This document shows positions 11,755 to 24,738 of a stretch of DNA of 64,000 bases, in pieces. The notes below the pieces were generated by a model. The model worked only from the letters and a program-made list of their open reading frames with translations. It made no database searches and was not told where the DNA came from. The translations under genes and the position numbers were made by a program. The stretch comes from Margaritifera margaritifera (taxonomy: Eukaryota; Mollusca; Bivalvia; Unionida; Margaritiferidae). The stretch lies in assembly GCA_029931535.1 (NCBI GenBank), contig JAQPZY010001490.1, positions 310,001 through 374,000 of the forward strand. The letters are read 5' to 3'. The number at the start of each line of letters is the position of its first letter. Within the stretch, counting starts at the first letter, position 1.

Positions 11755-12360
11755 ATGGATCTATATCAGGCACATCATATTTACGATTTATTCGAAGCGA
11801 ACCAGCAGGGTTTTATCAGAAACAAAATAACCAAAAAATGTGTGGGATTATATCAGTGGCTTGATGGCTACTATAACGTTTATGTGAAGAATGAAGGGTC
11901 TAAAAAATCTGTGAAGTACTTGCAAAAGGATTTTATTTGGGAAGTATTTCACAGAACAATACCTGACAAACATTTTGTTCATATCATTGATAATAAAAGA
12001 GATTTTTCACTTGACAATCTGCTGTTATTAACAAAAGAGGAAATGAACAGCAATTATTTTGTTACTCATCCAATATACGACGAATATGAATATAAATAAA
12101 TCTGGAGTTGTCAGAAATATGAAAACTAAAAGGACGGTACAAGGATGTTGTATTGGATGGAACGGTTATGTTTCTGTCAGTGGTACCAGCACCAACCAGG
12201 TTCTTTATTCGCACCATAATTGCATCAAAAAAAGACCAATTGAGCCTGACATTCAAGAAGATGAAGCAAATTTTGCTGTTAATCCTATTTTCGATGATTA
12301 CGAGGCTTTTGAAAGTGGGGTTTTTAGGAGAGTAATAACAAATAAAATTGTGACACATTT
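11755..12360 (+). pseudogene. Repeat protein with HNH-like segment
   Basis: A 114-codon frame (11,755-12,099) continues after a one-base frameshift near 12,095 into a second frame. Three copies of one motif are visible: HHIYDLFEANQQGFIRNKIT, HPIYDEYEYNKSGVVRNMKT and NPIFDDYEAFESGVFRRVIT. Between the first and second is a segment ending FVHIIDNKRDFSLDNLLLLT, which matches the layout of HNH homing-type nucleases (His-hydrophobic-Asp-x-Asn..Asp/Asn..SLDNL); the first HNH His is not certain. The gene is divergent from the neighbouring polymerase (about 230 bases apart), so the two may belong to one element. The third copy is cut off near 12,360, close to the 3' end of the LINE that starts at 12,422. 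Confidence 0.55.
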
Positions 12361-12711
12361 TGTATCATTATCAATCTTTATTTCCTCTTTTCAGAGATAA
12401 GAATGCAAACAAAGGAAAAAAAAATATTGAATTGAATTGAATTAGTTATATACAGTTAACAGAGGTGTACATGAGAGGAATCTATGAGTCTTCCCCATGA
12501 GGATTCTTACATGAGGACACTATACATATTAAAAGTATGGTGCACTCTTGCGTAATCCTCCAATACTTAATTATTGTACACATCATCATTATTTTACAGA
12601 AAATAATATTTAATATGTAATATATAAAAAAAAATAAAAAAATAGCATGCATGAAGACATGATTATCAAGATTTCTCCGATCACATGATTCCATATCTTG
12701 ATAATTTATTA

Positions 12712-15700
12712 CTATGAGAAGAATCCATGAATTACAGTTGCAGAGAACACTGAGGCAGACATTATAAAATTTCTCAGTATTTCAGATTCATCTAAGCCGA
12801 TACCGTTGGAAAATTCCCTACCCAGGAGATGTTGAATAAATTCTTCATATAATATATAATCAAGGAACACGCCAAGACAAATGTCAAAGTTATTTATAAA
12901 ATGTGTCCAAAATATGTCTCGTTGTCGCACAGTGCTCTGACAGAAAATAAATGCATGGATTATTACATTTGTTTAAGAATAACTGCAGTGTTTACAAACT
13001 TGCATAGTATTATTTGGAACAGTTATCAGACCATTTCCAAGAGATGTAATTAACTGTAACTTCCTTGTTGTTTTTGGAGTTTGCCATAAAATTGAGAGTT
13101 TTATCGAAGTATGAACATTTTTGAATCTTTTGTAGGAAATGTCAGTATGGCACAAGTTTGTAAAGCGCTCGTTTTTATATTTATGAGTAGCATGTTTTAT
13201 AATTTGTTTCATTGTATTTTTCCTCCAAATATTTTGTCTCTAACAAAAATTTCAATAAATTCATAAATATTACATTTCTGCAAAATGCTACATATATCTG
13301 GAATAAAGCCTTTTTGTTCTGTAACATCTTTTCTAGAAAGATATAGATATAGTCTGAATAAAAGTATTCTTTTAGTTGTTACATTTTCTGGAAGATGGCA
13401 TAATTTACCAAGAAAGTTCAGTTTCCTTTAATCAATTTCTGATATAATTCTCTTTATCCCCAGTAAACTTTCGCTCATTCCTGACCACGTGGTTTGAGGA
13501 AAGCCTTGCAGAATTTTGGTACAATGATGCTGAAATACATCGAGCTTTCTCAAGTCTTTGAGTCTGATATTTCGACCAAACTTCACAGCCATAAAGGGTT
13601 GATGGTATTACGAATTTTTGGTACAAGCTAACTTTGGTAAGAGAATTGGATCTAGCTTCATTTGTGCCAACCCCTACAAGAGAATAAAATGATTTTCTGC
13701 CTTTAGTACAAGCCCTGTCTATTTTAGTCAAGCATTTCATATTGGAACACACTGGAATTCCAACATGTTCGGTTTCACTTAAAATAGGTATAGTATGATT
13801 GCCTATTTTCCAGTTAAACTTCTCACATGTTGTTTTTTTCTATTCTGATTAAAAACTAATACACAGCTTTTACTAACGTTGAAGTTGAAGTTCCATGTTA
13901 GTGAGTGTCTGTTAGATATATCAAGCATTTTTTGCAAATGGATTGGTGTGTTTGCGAGCAGAGTTATATCATCAGCTAATGCTGGATTTCCAGACAGCAC
14001 GACCCAACAAGTAGCCCTAACTTTGACTGATGTAATTCCCGTAAAAGGTTATTAATATAAACAAGATATAAAAATGTTGATAAAACACGTCCCTGTCGAA
14101 TACCCCTTTCTATTGGAAAAGGTTCGGATTTTGACTCGTTCATCAGGACAATTCTTTGAATATTGGTGTACGATTCCTTTAATACATGTAAAATCTTTCC
14201 TTGAATGCCCAGATTTCTGAGTTTTAGAAAAAGTCCGTCGTGATTCACAGTGTCAAATGCCTTTTGAATATCTAAGAAAGCAGTAAACACTCTTGATCCT
14301 AGTTCTAAAGTGAAAAAAAACAGCTTCGTGTAGATTGAAAGATGCTGTTATACTTCTCAGTCCCTTTTGAAACCCCTGTTCAAATAGACTATATAGTACA
14401 GGCAACAGGGAAATAGCTCTGTAATTGTCAGGGTCAGATTTAGATTTCCCTCCTCTTTTAAATATGGGCACAATTAACCCTACTTTCCAATCACACGGTA
14501 TGTAACACTGGTCTATTACCCCGTTAAAAGCATTGTAATGAATTCTGTCAGTCTTCTTCCCCCGTAACGTAAATGCTCATTTTGAATACCATAAATGCCA
14601 GGGGCTTTCCTAAGTTTGAGCTGTTTTATGACAGAGGCTATTTCTTGATAGGTAAATTTTACTTTAAAGATAGGTTCATAAATACAGATCCCGTCCGTTA
14701 GTTCATGATTTACAAATATTTCTCTAGACTGAGTGTACAATTTAGTAAAATATTTAGCAAACAGTCGAGATATTTCATCTGGAGCAGTCGCTAATTCACC
14801 GTCATATTTTAATTCAAAACAACGTTTTGAATATTTACTCTTGTTACGTTGTCTGTTGTACAACTTCCAAAAAGCCTCACGTCTAATTCGGCTGCTTCAT
14901 CTAAGTCTTTAAAAATAGCTTCTTCATGAGCCTGTATCGCATATTCTTGAGTATTTCTAAATTCCCTTTTAGCAGTTTTATATTGCTTGTAAGATTCATG
15001 GACAAGCCCTCGTAGCCTTCCATTTTCTATCCACTTTTTCCGAAAGTATCGAGCTTTGTTGTGAGCTTTCTTAACTTCAGGCGACCAATAAGGCTTTGTG
15101 TGAGGATTAAACTTTCTTGACGGTACGACCTGAAAAGCTACATCCCTCATTACAGAAATTAATTTACTATGAATGTTTTCTAGTTGTCAATTCGCAATCT
15201 GCCTTTAATAGTATATCTAGCTATTAGTTTCTCATCTCCGCATTTAGACCAAGATGGAGATGGTAATATAGGAAAACGAGAGTTACAATACTTTGCAGCT
15301 GCAAACGTAAGGGTGCTGCACACAGCATGATGGTCTGAGGCTATGCACGTATCGTGATTTGTAAAAACCTCACAATCAACGACCCTATCTAGCATTCTTC
15401 TGTTAACAATTATATAGTCAACGTATATCTCAGTCCTTTATTTAAATTTGACTTGTTCAATGGTATCAAGTCATTGTTGTCAACAAAAGCCGTGAACACG
15501 TTACATTTATAACACGCACACCATGATGGTGATTCTCTGTATCTGGCATTAAATTCCCCATAATTATTACTTCACCGTAACATAAGTAATACTCATAGAG
15601 GGATTCAATTAAATCAATACATTCTTGATACAAATTAAGATTTTCGTCCGAGGGTAGATACACACCAAATATAAAGACTGTGACATCTTTTATCGACCTT

Positions 15701-16020
15701 AATTCAATGCCAACAATTCGATCATTACTGCAATGTAGTTCTTCTACTGAGTAGGTCAAGTTGTTTTTAATCATAATTGATAATCCACCTCTTCGACCTT
15801 TCGAGATTAAGCGGTTTTCAGTATTATCAATTTTTGTACAACACATGTAATCCCTATGAAGTGTATCTATAAATTTGCTGGTTTGTTTTGTCAGTTTGTG
15901 TTCACATATAACGGCGATATCACATTCTAATCAATCAAGTAAATAACTGACACATAATGCAGAACAGATTATTTCTCTAACGTTCCAAGTAAGAATGTTA
16001 AGAATGTTGTTATGCACCAG
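12712..16020 (-). pseudogene. LINE ORF2: endonuclease and reverse transcriptase
   Basis: The endonuclease opens with ILTWNVREI and AVICEHKLT (about 16,000-15,880), followed by GRRGGLSIMIKNNL, VIIMGN and the carboxy block IASDHHAVCSTLTF (15,350). A linker (YWSPEVKKAHNKARYFRKKW) leads to the RT: APGIYGIQNEHLRYGG, MPIFKRGGKSKSDPDNYRAI, TAFLDIQKAFDTVNHDGL, GIRQGRVLSTFLY, then the catalytic box, which reads LADD where YADD is expected. The terminal region has a Cys-rich knuckle (CKHC, about 12,985) and ends near 12,712. It is spread over at least eight open pieces separated by stops and frameshifts. Inactive. Confidence 0.8.
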
Positions 16021-16204
16021 AAAGCAAGCAGACGTATCCACCAATAATATTGCAGGAGTGACATTTTAACTAACATATTTTATATACGGTAAACAATACA
16101 TGTACAATAATCAAAGCGGATTACCACTCTCTGTGATTTCTTCGCGAGTCATTGGCGTCAAAGCTGTCATGCCTATGATCGTAATCATAATCATCATGGT
16201 CGCA

Positions 16205-18035
16205 GTCTTAGTCACGATCATCATAGTCATCATCATGCTCATGTTCCATATATCTGTTCCTTCTACCACGATTTAAGTTAAATCCCAAATTATTTCCCCT
16301 GAATTCATTGTCGTCGCGTTCGTGACTTCCTCTATGTATTTTCTGTTGGTCGTATTTAGCACACAACTGGTTTCTAGCGAGCCAGCGCTTACATGCTACA
16401 CCATTCGGCCAAACAAAGTTTTCGCTTTCTATTAATTTTGCTTCTTCTGCAGGAATATTTACCCTCACTATTAAGTTTCGTCCATTCCTACTTTGGAAAA
16501 TACGAATCACCATCGAATGTAGTCATCTTTCTTCCAAATATGAAATTATCCATGATCTTGTAGTTCGATTATCGATATTTCCCAGGTAGTACCTGTATGT
16601 TTATCTGCGCAATACTCCTATAAAGACTTCTTCAGTATCATGAGTCCTTATTTCGTTTGTATCGAAGTCTGGGCCTTGTTTATCTTGTCGATTATCATTT
16701 CTTCCAGAATAAATTGGTCCACCGTTGTTCATAATATTGGAATTGTACTATGTGTGGTTAGGACTGTATGTTACATGACTGGTTTTTGAATTTCTATCTG
16801 TATACGACTGTTGTTGCTGGTCATGTTTTGGTTGTATTTCATCCGTTTGAGTGAATTTTGATTGATCTCCAGCTGCCTCTTTTCTTTCTTGTGCGTATTG
16901 TTTTGCTGATGTAATAGTACTCTCAATTTGGTGTTGTATGTTCGAGTCTCTAGACCCGCCTGGTACAGGTTGTTGACTCAAGTGTCTAGCAGGGGCTTCT
17001 GCATATGTTACGGCGACATGTGCCTTCCGTTCAATTGGTTATTTTGAAAGCTTAATTGTGAAGCGGTTTTTGGTATGGGCGAGCTGTTAACTACAATAAC
17101 TGCACTCTTGGGAGAATCAGTGTGTGCACTTGCTTTCTCACTATGTGGTAAATGCGTTTTCATTTTAGTTGATATTTGCAATACTTTGTTTGACAATTTC
17201 GAGGCATTGGCTTCAATGGCATCGAGTCGTGCTATGTACCTGGCTTCGTCAAAATCACCAATAATATGAATTTTGCTAGATGCATACTTTTTAAAAGCTT
17301 CAAGCACCGTGAATTTTGTCTCAACATCAGATACAAGTTTTTCTAAAGTAGATTGCAAGGTAGTGTTTTGATTTTCTAGTTTATCAATTTTATCGTTTTC
17401 AATTGAATAAGTTTGGTAGCTTCATTTATTTCGATCTTTAAGTCATTAACCCTTATGGCCATGTTATGCAGGTCAGCTTTACATTCTGCTAATGTAAGTT
17501 CGCTTGAAGTGGAATCAATACTATCTTTACACATACGAATCACAGGCGTTCTTACGGTTGTTGATCTACAACAAATGTCTTCTATTTCAGAATCATCTCC
17601 ATTCAAAAATAAATATAAGGCATACAATCTTTGGCGTATTTTTTGGCACTTGTACCCTGTTTTGTAGATTTTCTTACGAAAAGCCTTTTATTTTGATAGG
17701 ATGAGAGATTGCTAGCCCTGTCGGCTAAAACAGACCTGTACCAGGACACTAAGTCCTCCTTTCAATTTGAAAGATTAGTGAGCTTCTCAATGTATAACTG
17801 TTTTGCGAGACCGTTAAGTTCATGGTCAAACCGAGATATTGTCTCCTGGCTAGGGATATGAAAGTACTGGCTACTGAAATTAAACTCATCGGATTGATTG
17901 TAGCTGTCTTCCTCTAGGCTTTGTGTATGAGCTTGATATGGTTCATATCTACTGCAGTCAATGGTAGGGTTAATCCATTATTGCTGTGGTGAGATTGCCC
18001 TGAGTTGTTGATACGTTCTCGTCTGACTATTCATA
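16205..18035 (-). pseudogene. LINE ORF1-like nucleic-acid-binding protein
   Basis: Several minus-strand pieces upstream of ORF2. They include an amino segment rich in Gln/Tyr/Ser (about 18,035-17,750), a charged helical segment likely to be coiled coil (AECKADLHNMAIRVNDLKIE and LVSDVETKFTVLEAFKKYAS), a Gln-rich linker (HDQQQQSYTDRN), and a carboxy domain (VIRIFQSRNGRNLIVRVNIP) ending in an Arg/Asn/Gly-rich then Asp-rich tail (RGRRNRYMEHEHDDDYDDRD). This is the coiled-coil plus basic-tail arrangement common in LINE ORF1 proteins. No CCHC knuckle is visible. The assignment rests mainly on its position upstream of ORF2. Confidence 0.5.
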
Positions 18036-18221
18036 CTGCACTCTTTGTGAGCTCATAGACAAGCAGCTAATCATGTAAGGTTAGCACAAACGTATATTGA
18101 CATGTTTCGCTCAGTTGTGTCTGGACACATATATTGAACAAACATTGAATAAAACATTAGATGGCTTTTGTTATTTCATTTGCATATGAATAGATCCGTG
18201 TCTTTAGGAAAATGTGAGTCT

Positions 18222-18222
18222 A

Positions 18223-18292
<70 letters not shown>

Positions 18293-18330
18293 TTTTTATT
18301 TTTTTATTTTTTTTATTTTTTATTTTTTCT
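18222..18330. repeat. (ATT)n with adjoining T-rich tract
   Basis: About 70 bases of ATT repeat grade into a T-rich stretch with scattered A. It lies about 160 bases beyond the LINE 5' end. Confidence 0.9.
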
Positions 18331-18501
18331 TCAGATTTACTACTTGAGTTCCCTTAGCGGTTATAATATCTGCGAGACTATCCGCAGAATGATGAAACAA
18401 ATTTGGTACCAACAGGCTCTCGTCAGAATATAGCCATAAAGGGAAGAAAGCTTTTTAAGAGCTCCTGATATGATGCGTTTTGATAAGTAAGTATGACTTG
18501 A

Positions 18502-18575
18502 TTATTTTTCATACTATTGGCCACATATTTTCAAATGTTTATTTTTCATACTATTGGCCACAGATTTTCAAATGA
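18502..18575. repeat. 37 bp direct repeat, two copies
   Basis: Two adjacent copies with one visible mismatch, each containing TTTTTCATACTATTGGCCAC. Confidence 0.8.
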
Positions 18576-20211
18576 AAGACACAGGTACCATGTGCGTGTT
18601 CACACACATACTTGAACTACTTACATGTAAAAGAACCTAAGACCACATTTCAAATGATGTGTTTTTACAAATAATACATTGATTATTGATGACAGAAAAA
18701 TTCAATGTATACTTTGTTGTGAAACTTATTTTAAAAATATTTTGTTACTCTTGCTGGAGACTGCTTGAGAAGTAAGAACAAGGCCAAGGCAAGTGAAGCT
18801 GAAAATGACATATCAGAGACCATCAAGTAACTTTTGGACTCAACGAGGAGGGACAAAATACAAGGATATACACTTGAGCTCTTATGTTATCAAAATGTGA
18901 TTAGCTTTTGTGTTTTTATGCATTATATGTGCAAAAATGGCCGCATTTCTAAATTGCAAATAAAATTGATAGTTATCATATTGTCCATGACTATAAAAAC
19001 TTGAGTAGACAGCCAAAATTTACATGCAGCTTGTTCAGTAGAGCAAATGCTTTCGCTTGGAGTTTACTGAAGCGAATTATTCGGACAAGTAAAATCTACT
19101 TTTGCGCAAATTGATTTCAACATCAACTTGTCTGAATGGACAAGCATGTCCAAAAATGACCGTCTTAACCTGCTTAACGATATTAAGGGAAGGACAAGTA
19201 CAGAGAAATAAGTTTCATTACACTAACTAATTAACTTTATTTCTACAAATGTAAGTAGTGCTGAGATGGTATATGACTTCGTTCAAGCATTAAAATTAGT
19301 TTTCAACTTGCTGGAGTCTGAGCAGAAGAAGACTCATATTGACTTTGTTGTTGAGGATACAGTATCTATCACAGAATCTTAATTAAATCCTGAAAATAAA
19401 CAGATACAAATAAAGTATTAGTAAAATATATGCTGTATTGTTTTCTTTTCTTTATACCCATTTGTCTCTTCTTAAATACAAGTGTCTGAACCCTATACCT
19501 GTAAAGCTTCTTAGCACAACTATTTGATGACAAAACCTTTGTATTCGCAAAATGATATTTTGCAGATAATTTCTTATGCTTATGTAGAATAGAAAAGGTT
19601 TTCATACAGTCGACAATCTTTGCGTTTAAACAATTTTAGAACAACAGCACAGACTCTGCTAGATCTAGGCAAACACATTCAGAAATAGTTCCCCCCTTCA
19701 TTACTAGATGATCTGTAAATTGCATCCAGGTTAATGAATTTCATTTTTGTATCCTCACATCCTCACTGCTTGCATTAATATGCCCATTCTGTAGTATGGC
19801 TATCCACCCGTATATATTCATCAAGTGTGATTGCACAAAAACAAATAAAGACGACTGTAGTTTAGTTATTACTAATATTACAACCGTACTTTCTTTGTCG
19901 ACTGGGTACTAATTTCACACCCTATGCTCTTTCTGCATAGTGTAAGTAAGTTTGAAGATATTGGATACACATAAACTTGAATCAAATAATTCTCTTATTA
20001 CACAAATTCCTGATTTTCACCATAGAAACATGAAACATGGTGTTCATCGTCTTAAATCAAATTATGCTGTTGAACCGTCTGCCATCTTAATGTAATACTA
20101 CATGTACTTCTTTTTTCAGCATACGCCAGAGGAGCTTATGGGATGGTCCGTACATCTATCAACAAAACTTTGCTATTACTACTCCTACTAAACTAACACT
20201 GGTCTACAATT
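18576..20211. other. Stretch without a recognised gene
   Basis: AT-rich, with no long frame and no recognised repeat apart from short homopolymer runs. The minus-strand frame at 19,369-19,605 is Lys/Phe-rich and has no motif. Confidence 0.4.
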
Positions 20212-22533
20212 TTTTCGAAGTCGTCTGCTTCAGAGATAAAATGTGCTATTTATTAGGGATTTTGATGTGCTGATTTCAATATGACAGTTAAAACAACTGA
20301 TTGGCTACTGTTTCCAAGATATTTAAGTTTTTACATTTAACGTCTATGTATATTGTGTACATAATAGAGCTTTAATCATAAATTGTAAACCGAGGAATTT
20401 TCATGTGTTTATAGTTGCTTTACATGATAATATATCACCTGTCCTGTTTATGTAACACTTTAAAAACAGCAAAAGGGTTATATAAATAAAACATATATTG
20501 AAACAAAAGTCAAAAAACTATTATGTGTATATAAGTACATAGTTTAGTCCTTATTCAGTGTCTACTCGGCGCGTCTTGGCTTGTCTCTTGTATTCATTAA
20601 ATGAAACATCTCTTGTCACTGTCCAGCAATAGTCTGCAAGCATTGATGGACTCCGTTTGCCCTGATAGCGTTTCTCCATTGTTGCAATGTCATGGTGAAA
20701 TCGCTCGCCGTGCTCGTCGCTCACTGCTCCGCAGTTCTGTGGAAACAAATCTAGATGAGAGTGCAAAAAATGTATCTTTAGTGACATGCTGCAACTAAGG
20801 CTTTTGTATGCCTTGAGGAGGTTTTCCACCAACTCCCTGTAGTTGCCTGCTTTGTTGTTTCCTGGAAGGCTTTCCATGCCGTCTTTTCCTTGCCACGCAG
20901 TGCATCGTGAAATGCATCATCTCGAAGAAGTTTACGAATCTGAGGACCAACAAAGACACCTTCCTTTATTTTAGCTTCACTTAACCTTGGAAAGTTTCCA
21001 CGGGGGTACTTGAAAGCTGCTTGTGTTTTGTCCATGACATTGACAAAGTTCTTAATCAGACCCAGCTTGATGTGCAATATGGTAACAAAATCTTCCTTGA
21101 TTCAATAAGTGGTGGATGCTGGACATTTTCGTTCCAGACTCCATTGACTGTCGGAGTGGCCAATCTCTATTGATGTAGTGGGAATCTCTCGCACGACTAT
21201 CTCATTCGCAGAGAAAACAGCAGCACTTTGCGTATCCAGTCTGCAGACCAAGCAAGAGAGCAAGAACCTTGAAATCTACACAAAGCTGCCACTGATGTTG
21301 CTCATAGTTTATGGACCTCAAAAGTTGTTTCATGTTTTCATAGGTGTCCTTCATAATTACTGCATGACCAAGTGGAATTGATGGCAAAACACTGTCATTA
21401 TGCAGCAAAACAGCTTTAAGACTCGTCTTCGATGAATCAATGAACAGTCTCCACTCATCTGGATCATGAACGATGTTGAGGGCTGCCATCACACCATCGA
21501 TGTTGTTGTAGGCTACAAGATCACCTTCCATGAAGAAGAATGGGACAAGATCCTTTTGACGGTCACGGAAAATGGTATCCCTAACATCACCTTCCAGGAG
21601 ATTCCACTGCTGTATTCTGGAGCACAACAGCTCTGCCTTACTTTTGGGTAGTTTCAAATCCCTGACAAGGTCATTCAGTTCACCTTGTGTTATGAGGTGT
21701 GGTTCAGAGAAGAAGGCTGGGAGAAAATATGGGTCATGTGACATTGATGGTTCAGGACTAGAAGCTTACTCCTCTTCGTCCTCCTCGTCTGACTCAAGTG
21801 AGAATAATTCTGGTGTATCAGGAACCGGCAGTCCTTCTCCGTGGGGTACTGGGCGTATAGCTGACGGAATGTTTGGATAATGCCCAGTCCACTTTTTCTT
21901 CTTTGACACACCTTTCCCAACTGGAGGCACCATGCAGAAGTAACAATTGCTGATATGATCTGTTGGCTCTCTTCAAATCATTGGCACTGCAAAAAGCACA
22001 GATTTCCTTTTCCTGTTCAACCACTGGCGACGATTTGTTGCACAAGTGTTGCAGCATATTTGTGGGGACCACATCTTGTCCTGATCTCCAATTTTGCAGC
22101 CAAAATAAAGGCTTTCTTAACCATATTGGTTATACTGCGCTTTTGTGATGCAAAAGTCACTTCACCACATACATAGCAGAAGTTATCTGCATTGTTCACT
22201 CAGTACGAGGCATCTCTGCTCACCTTGGCTAAACAGGAATGTGTCCCTTTGCAAAATCAAACACTGACAAATAAGAGAGCACGACACTGTCTGATTTGTA
22301 GAGCTGATATAGGGCAATTTTTCAGCAGAGTGATGTAAGCTTAGTTATGATTGCATCATCCATTACTTCTAGGAATAACATGATGCAATTCATATCATGT
22401 ATGACGCAATACATGCTTTAGATTGAATCATTCATTGTTGTGCCTAAAAAGCAAGTACTGTCCAAAGCCAGTCATAGATTTATTCATAGATCCAGTCAAA
22501 GAAGTATTGTAGTCACTTCTGGTTTAAATTGAG
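20212..22533 (-). mobile_element. Dispersed zinc-finger gene family, copy A (inverted relative to copy B)
   Basis: A minus-strand copy of the unit at 49,169-51,529. The shared region starts at CTCAATTTAAAC (22,533) and ends at ..AATTGTAGAC (20,212); the flanks beyond both points differ. The protein frame is in many pieces. The Cys-rich amino end (NNADNFCYVCGEVTFASQKR, 22,199) is followed by the core block ELNDLVRDLKLPKSKAELL and FFMEGDLVAYNNIDGVMAAL (21,744-21,202), then HIKLGLIKNFVNVMDKTQAA (21,077), and finally HFLHSHLDLFPQNCGAVSDE, EKRYQGKRSPSMLADYCWTV and a basic end (20,877-20,551). More decayed than copy B. From memory this protein family is amplified in several invertebrate genomes, but I cannot name a transposon superfamily for it. 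Confidence 0.7.
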
Positions 22534-23425
22534 TTGTGTCTCCGTTTCATTGCAATGTACTAGGTCTTCTCTTGAATTGCTACTGTTTCCTATTTGTATG
22601 ATACACCTTGGGATGCGATTCAAGCTGAAGTAAGCTTAGGTATGTGAGAGTATCATAAGGAAGAGTTTGATTGTCTAAGCTTCGATTCAGGGCGAAGATT
22701 TGTTTATGACAAAAGTTGCCACTCCTCTTCTTAATGCCTGATATGTTTCATCTTGACAAGAACCAATTTACAGAACACTGCAACGAGTATGAGTTCCTGA
22801 CAGTGACATAGTGTAAACCAGGCTTCTAGATGATATAATGCTATTCTACTTCCTAACTACTTACGTTTTCTTGATAAAGGCATGTATTAATTTTAACTCA
22901 ACGAAAAATGTTAGGGTAAAGGTAAGCTGTGTTTAAAGTGTCCACTTATCAGTAAACAAGAAATACAAGCTCATTTGATTCTATGTAAGACTGTGAGGAA
23001 TATCCCCTCCCCCACTACACACACACGTACTGAAGCAGTTGCGTTTTTCCTGTTTATTACCATTTGGTGAAATGTGTTATAAAAATGACAAAATCCAGCT
23101 GCAAGTTTCGAATAATACGCTCCAATCTGCAAAATCAACTGTGATTCTTGGATAGCAGTGTATCAGTGAAGCTTATTAGTTTTCGTCGAATAACAACTTA
23201 AACTTAAATAATGCATAGATCAAAACACGTATTGCTGCAAAATATTCTTTATGCAAAGAATTTGTCCCAGATTATACATGATTCTGTGAAAAAGTCAGCT
23301 CAAATAACACACAGATAATGGTTCTGCATAATATTTAGTCAGATCGTATATGTATGGTTCAGTTAAACATTGAGATACACTTGAGATAAATATAACATAG
23401 TATGGGTACAATTTGAACGAACATT
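22534..23425. other. Stretch without a recognised gene
   Basis: AT-rich intergenic DNA with no motif-bearing frame. A short C/A-rich run lies near 23,005-23,025. Confidence 0.4.
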
Positions 23426-23508
23426 CATACATACATACATACATACATACATACATACATACATACATACATACATACATACATACATACATACATACAT
23501 ACATACAT
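23426..23508. repeat. (CATA)n microsatellite
   Basis: About 20 copies of the 4 bp unit. A GT then GA dinucleotide tract follows at 23,613-23,678. Confidence 0.95.
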
Positions 23509-23618
23509 TGCGAGCATCAGTGTGACGTTTTATGAAACAATTATTTGAATATGTATTTCATCCTTTAAATATTCATATTCATACGGCCATTTCTATAGTT
23601 TTCTCTTTATGCGTGTGC

Positions 23619-23652
<34 letters not shown>

Positions 23653-23814
23653 TTGAGAAAGAGAGAGAGAGAGAGAGAAAATATAATTGTATGACAAATT
23701 GATTAGTCTTGCTTAAATATGCACTCATCGTTTTAAACAAAAGCAATTCATATCGTTATCACTCCTAGCTCACAATATCACATTGTCTATATATTAGGTA
23801 TACATTTCGACAAC

Positions 23815-24014
23815 AGCGGCCGCGATAATTCAGTTGTTAGAGCGTCGGACTCCTAATCCATGTGTCGTTCGTTCAATACCTGCTTAGGCTAGCCCGGGAC
23901 GGCTGCCTCAGTGTGTCTATGCGAAAGGTAATTAGCGGCCATTTCCTCTACATATAGCCAATAGTGTTCTAAAAGTGCCGTTATAACCAACAGCAACAAC
24001 AACAACGACAACAT
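23815..24014 (+). mobile_element. tRNA-derived SINE
   Basis: The first 70 bases resemble a tRNA. TAATTCAGTTGTTAGAGCGTC resembles the A-box/D-arm, the anticodon-like loop is CTCCTAA (CCT in the anticodon position, so an Arg-type ancestor), and CGTTCAATACC stands in for the B box (GGTTCRANNCC). The tRNA fold is damaged, so this is not a working tRNA. A body of about 90 bases with TTAGCGGCCATTTCCTCTAC follows, and the end is a CAA/CAG-rich simple tail, as expected of a SINE. Confidence 0.65.
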
Positions 24015-24286
24015 CATTTCGACAGTGATAGCTTACAGTACATGTTAAATAGAAGAAAATAATGAAATAGTTTATAGTGAAGTGGAAGTGTCCTCCAGTT
24101 TCTCACTCACTTTCTCTTTATTATATACACAGTAGACAAATATAATGATTAGCTGGTATCCTTATTTGGCTAATCCTGCAAAATTAAGCAATCATGTTTG
24201 CTTAAGATTATATGGACAAGACTGTACAAAAATCTCCGGTTAACAAAACTTATACAGGCATTGTGAATCCTTATATTTCACTTAGC

Positions 24287-24287
<1 letters not shown>

Positions 24288-24356
<69 letters not shown>
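24288..24356. repeat. (TA)n microsatellite
   Basis: About 66 bases of perfect TA repeat. Confidence 0.95.
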
Positions 24357-24357
<1 letters not shown>

Positions 24358-24718
24358 CCTGGTTAGGAACACGTGTACCGTATTTATATCATTCCTCTAA
24401 AGATATAGGCCGCATTCTCGAAAAATGGTTTCTTCTACTTATTCCCGCTTTGCATTATACCTAAAAACATCAGAGCTGTGTATGTGAGCACAAATTTCAC
24501 ACACTGCTTGGGTAATCTACCAAAGGAAAAAAATATGTATCGAGGAATAGAGTTATAACAAGGTGCACTTCATCCATATTAAGTTCAATATCTGTGGACA
24601 CATTATAAATACTTATATTCAAATGGAAATATAACTAACTGAACATTTCTTTGATCAGTTTTGGGAAGGATAAGATAATATGGCGAACCAGCATTAAAGA
24701 CAGAATTCTACTACTACT

Positions 24719-24738
24719 ACTTATTATTATAATTATTA

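Larger units (their letters stand above)
12422..18060 (-). mobile_element. CR1/L2-group LINE, nearly full length but decayed
   Basis: On the minus strand the element runs from an ORF1 near 18,035 through an endonuclease and RT to a 3' region ending in an ATTCA-type short tandem tail (plus-strand TTGAATTGAATTGAATT at about 12,426-12,442). ORF1-EN-RT order and a microsatellite tail are standard for Jockey-superfamily LINEs such as CR1 and L2. It sits next to the HNH-like repeat gene and probably truncated it. I found no convincing target-site duplication. Confidence 0.7.

Noticed and set aside
23815..23900. A functional tRNA-Arg(CCT) gene
   Set aside because: A- and B-box-like words are present, but the acceptor and D stems do not pair properly, and the sequence continues into a SINE body and tail.
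24212..24400. Ile-Tyr repeat frames, also at 2705, 30,683, 36,198, 44,088 and 52,389
   Set aside because: (TA)n tracts read as alternating Ile/Tyr; there is no protein content beyond the repeat.
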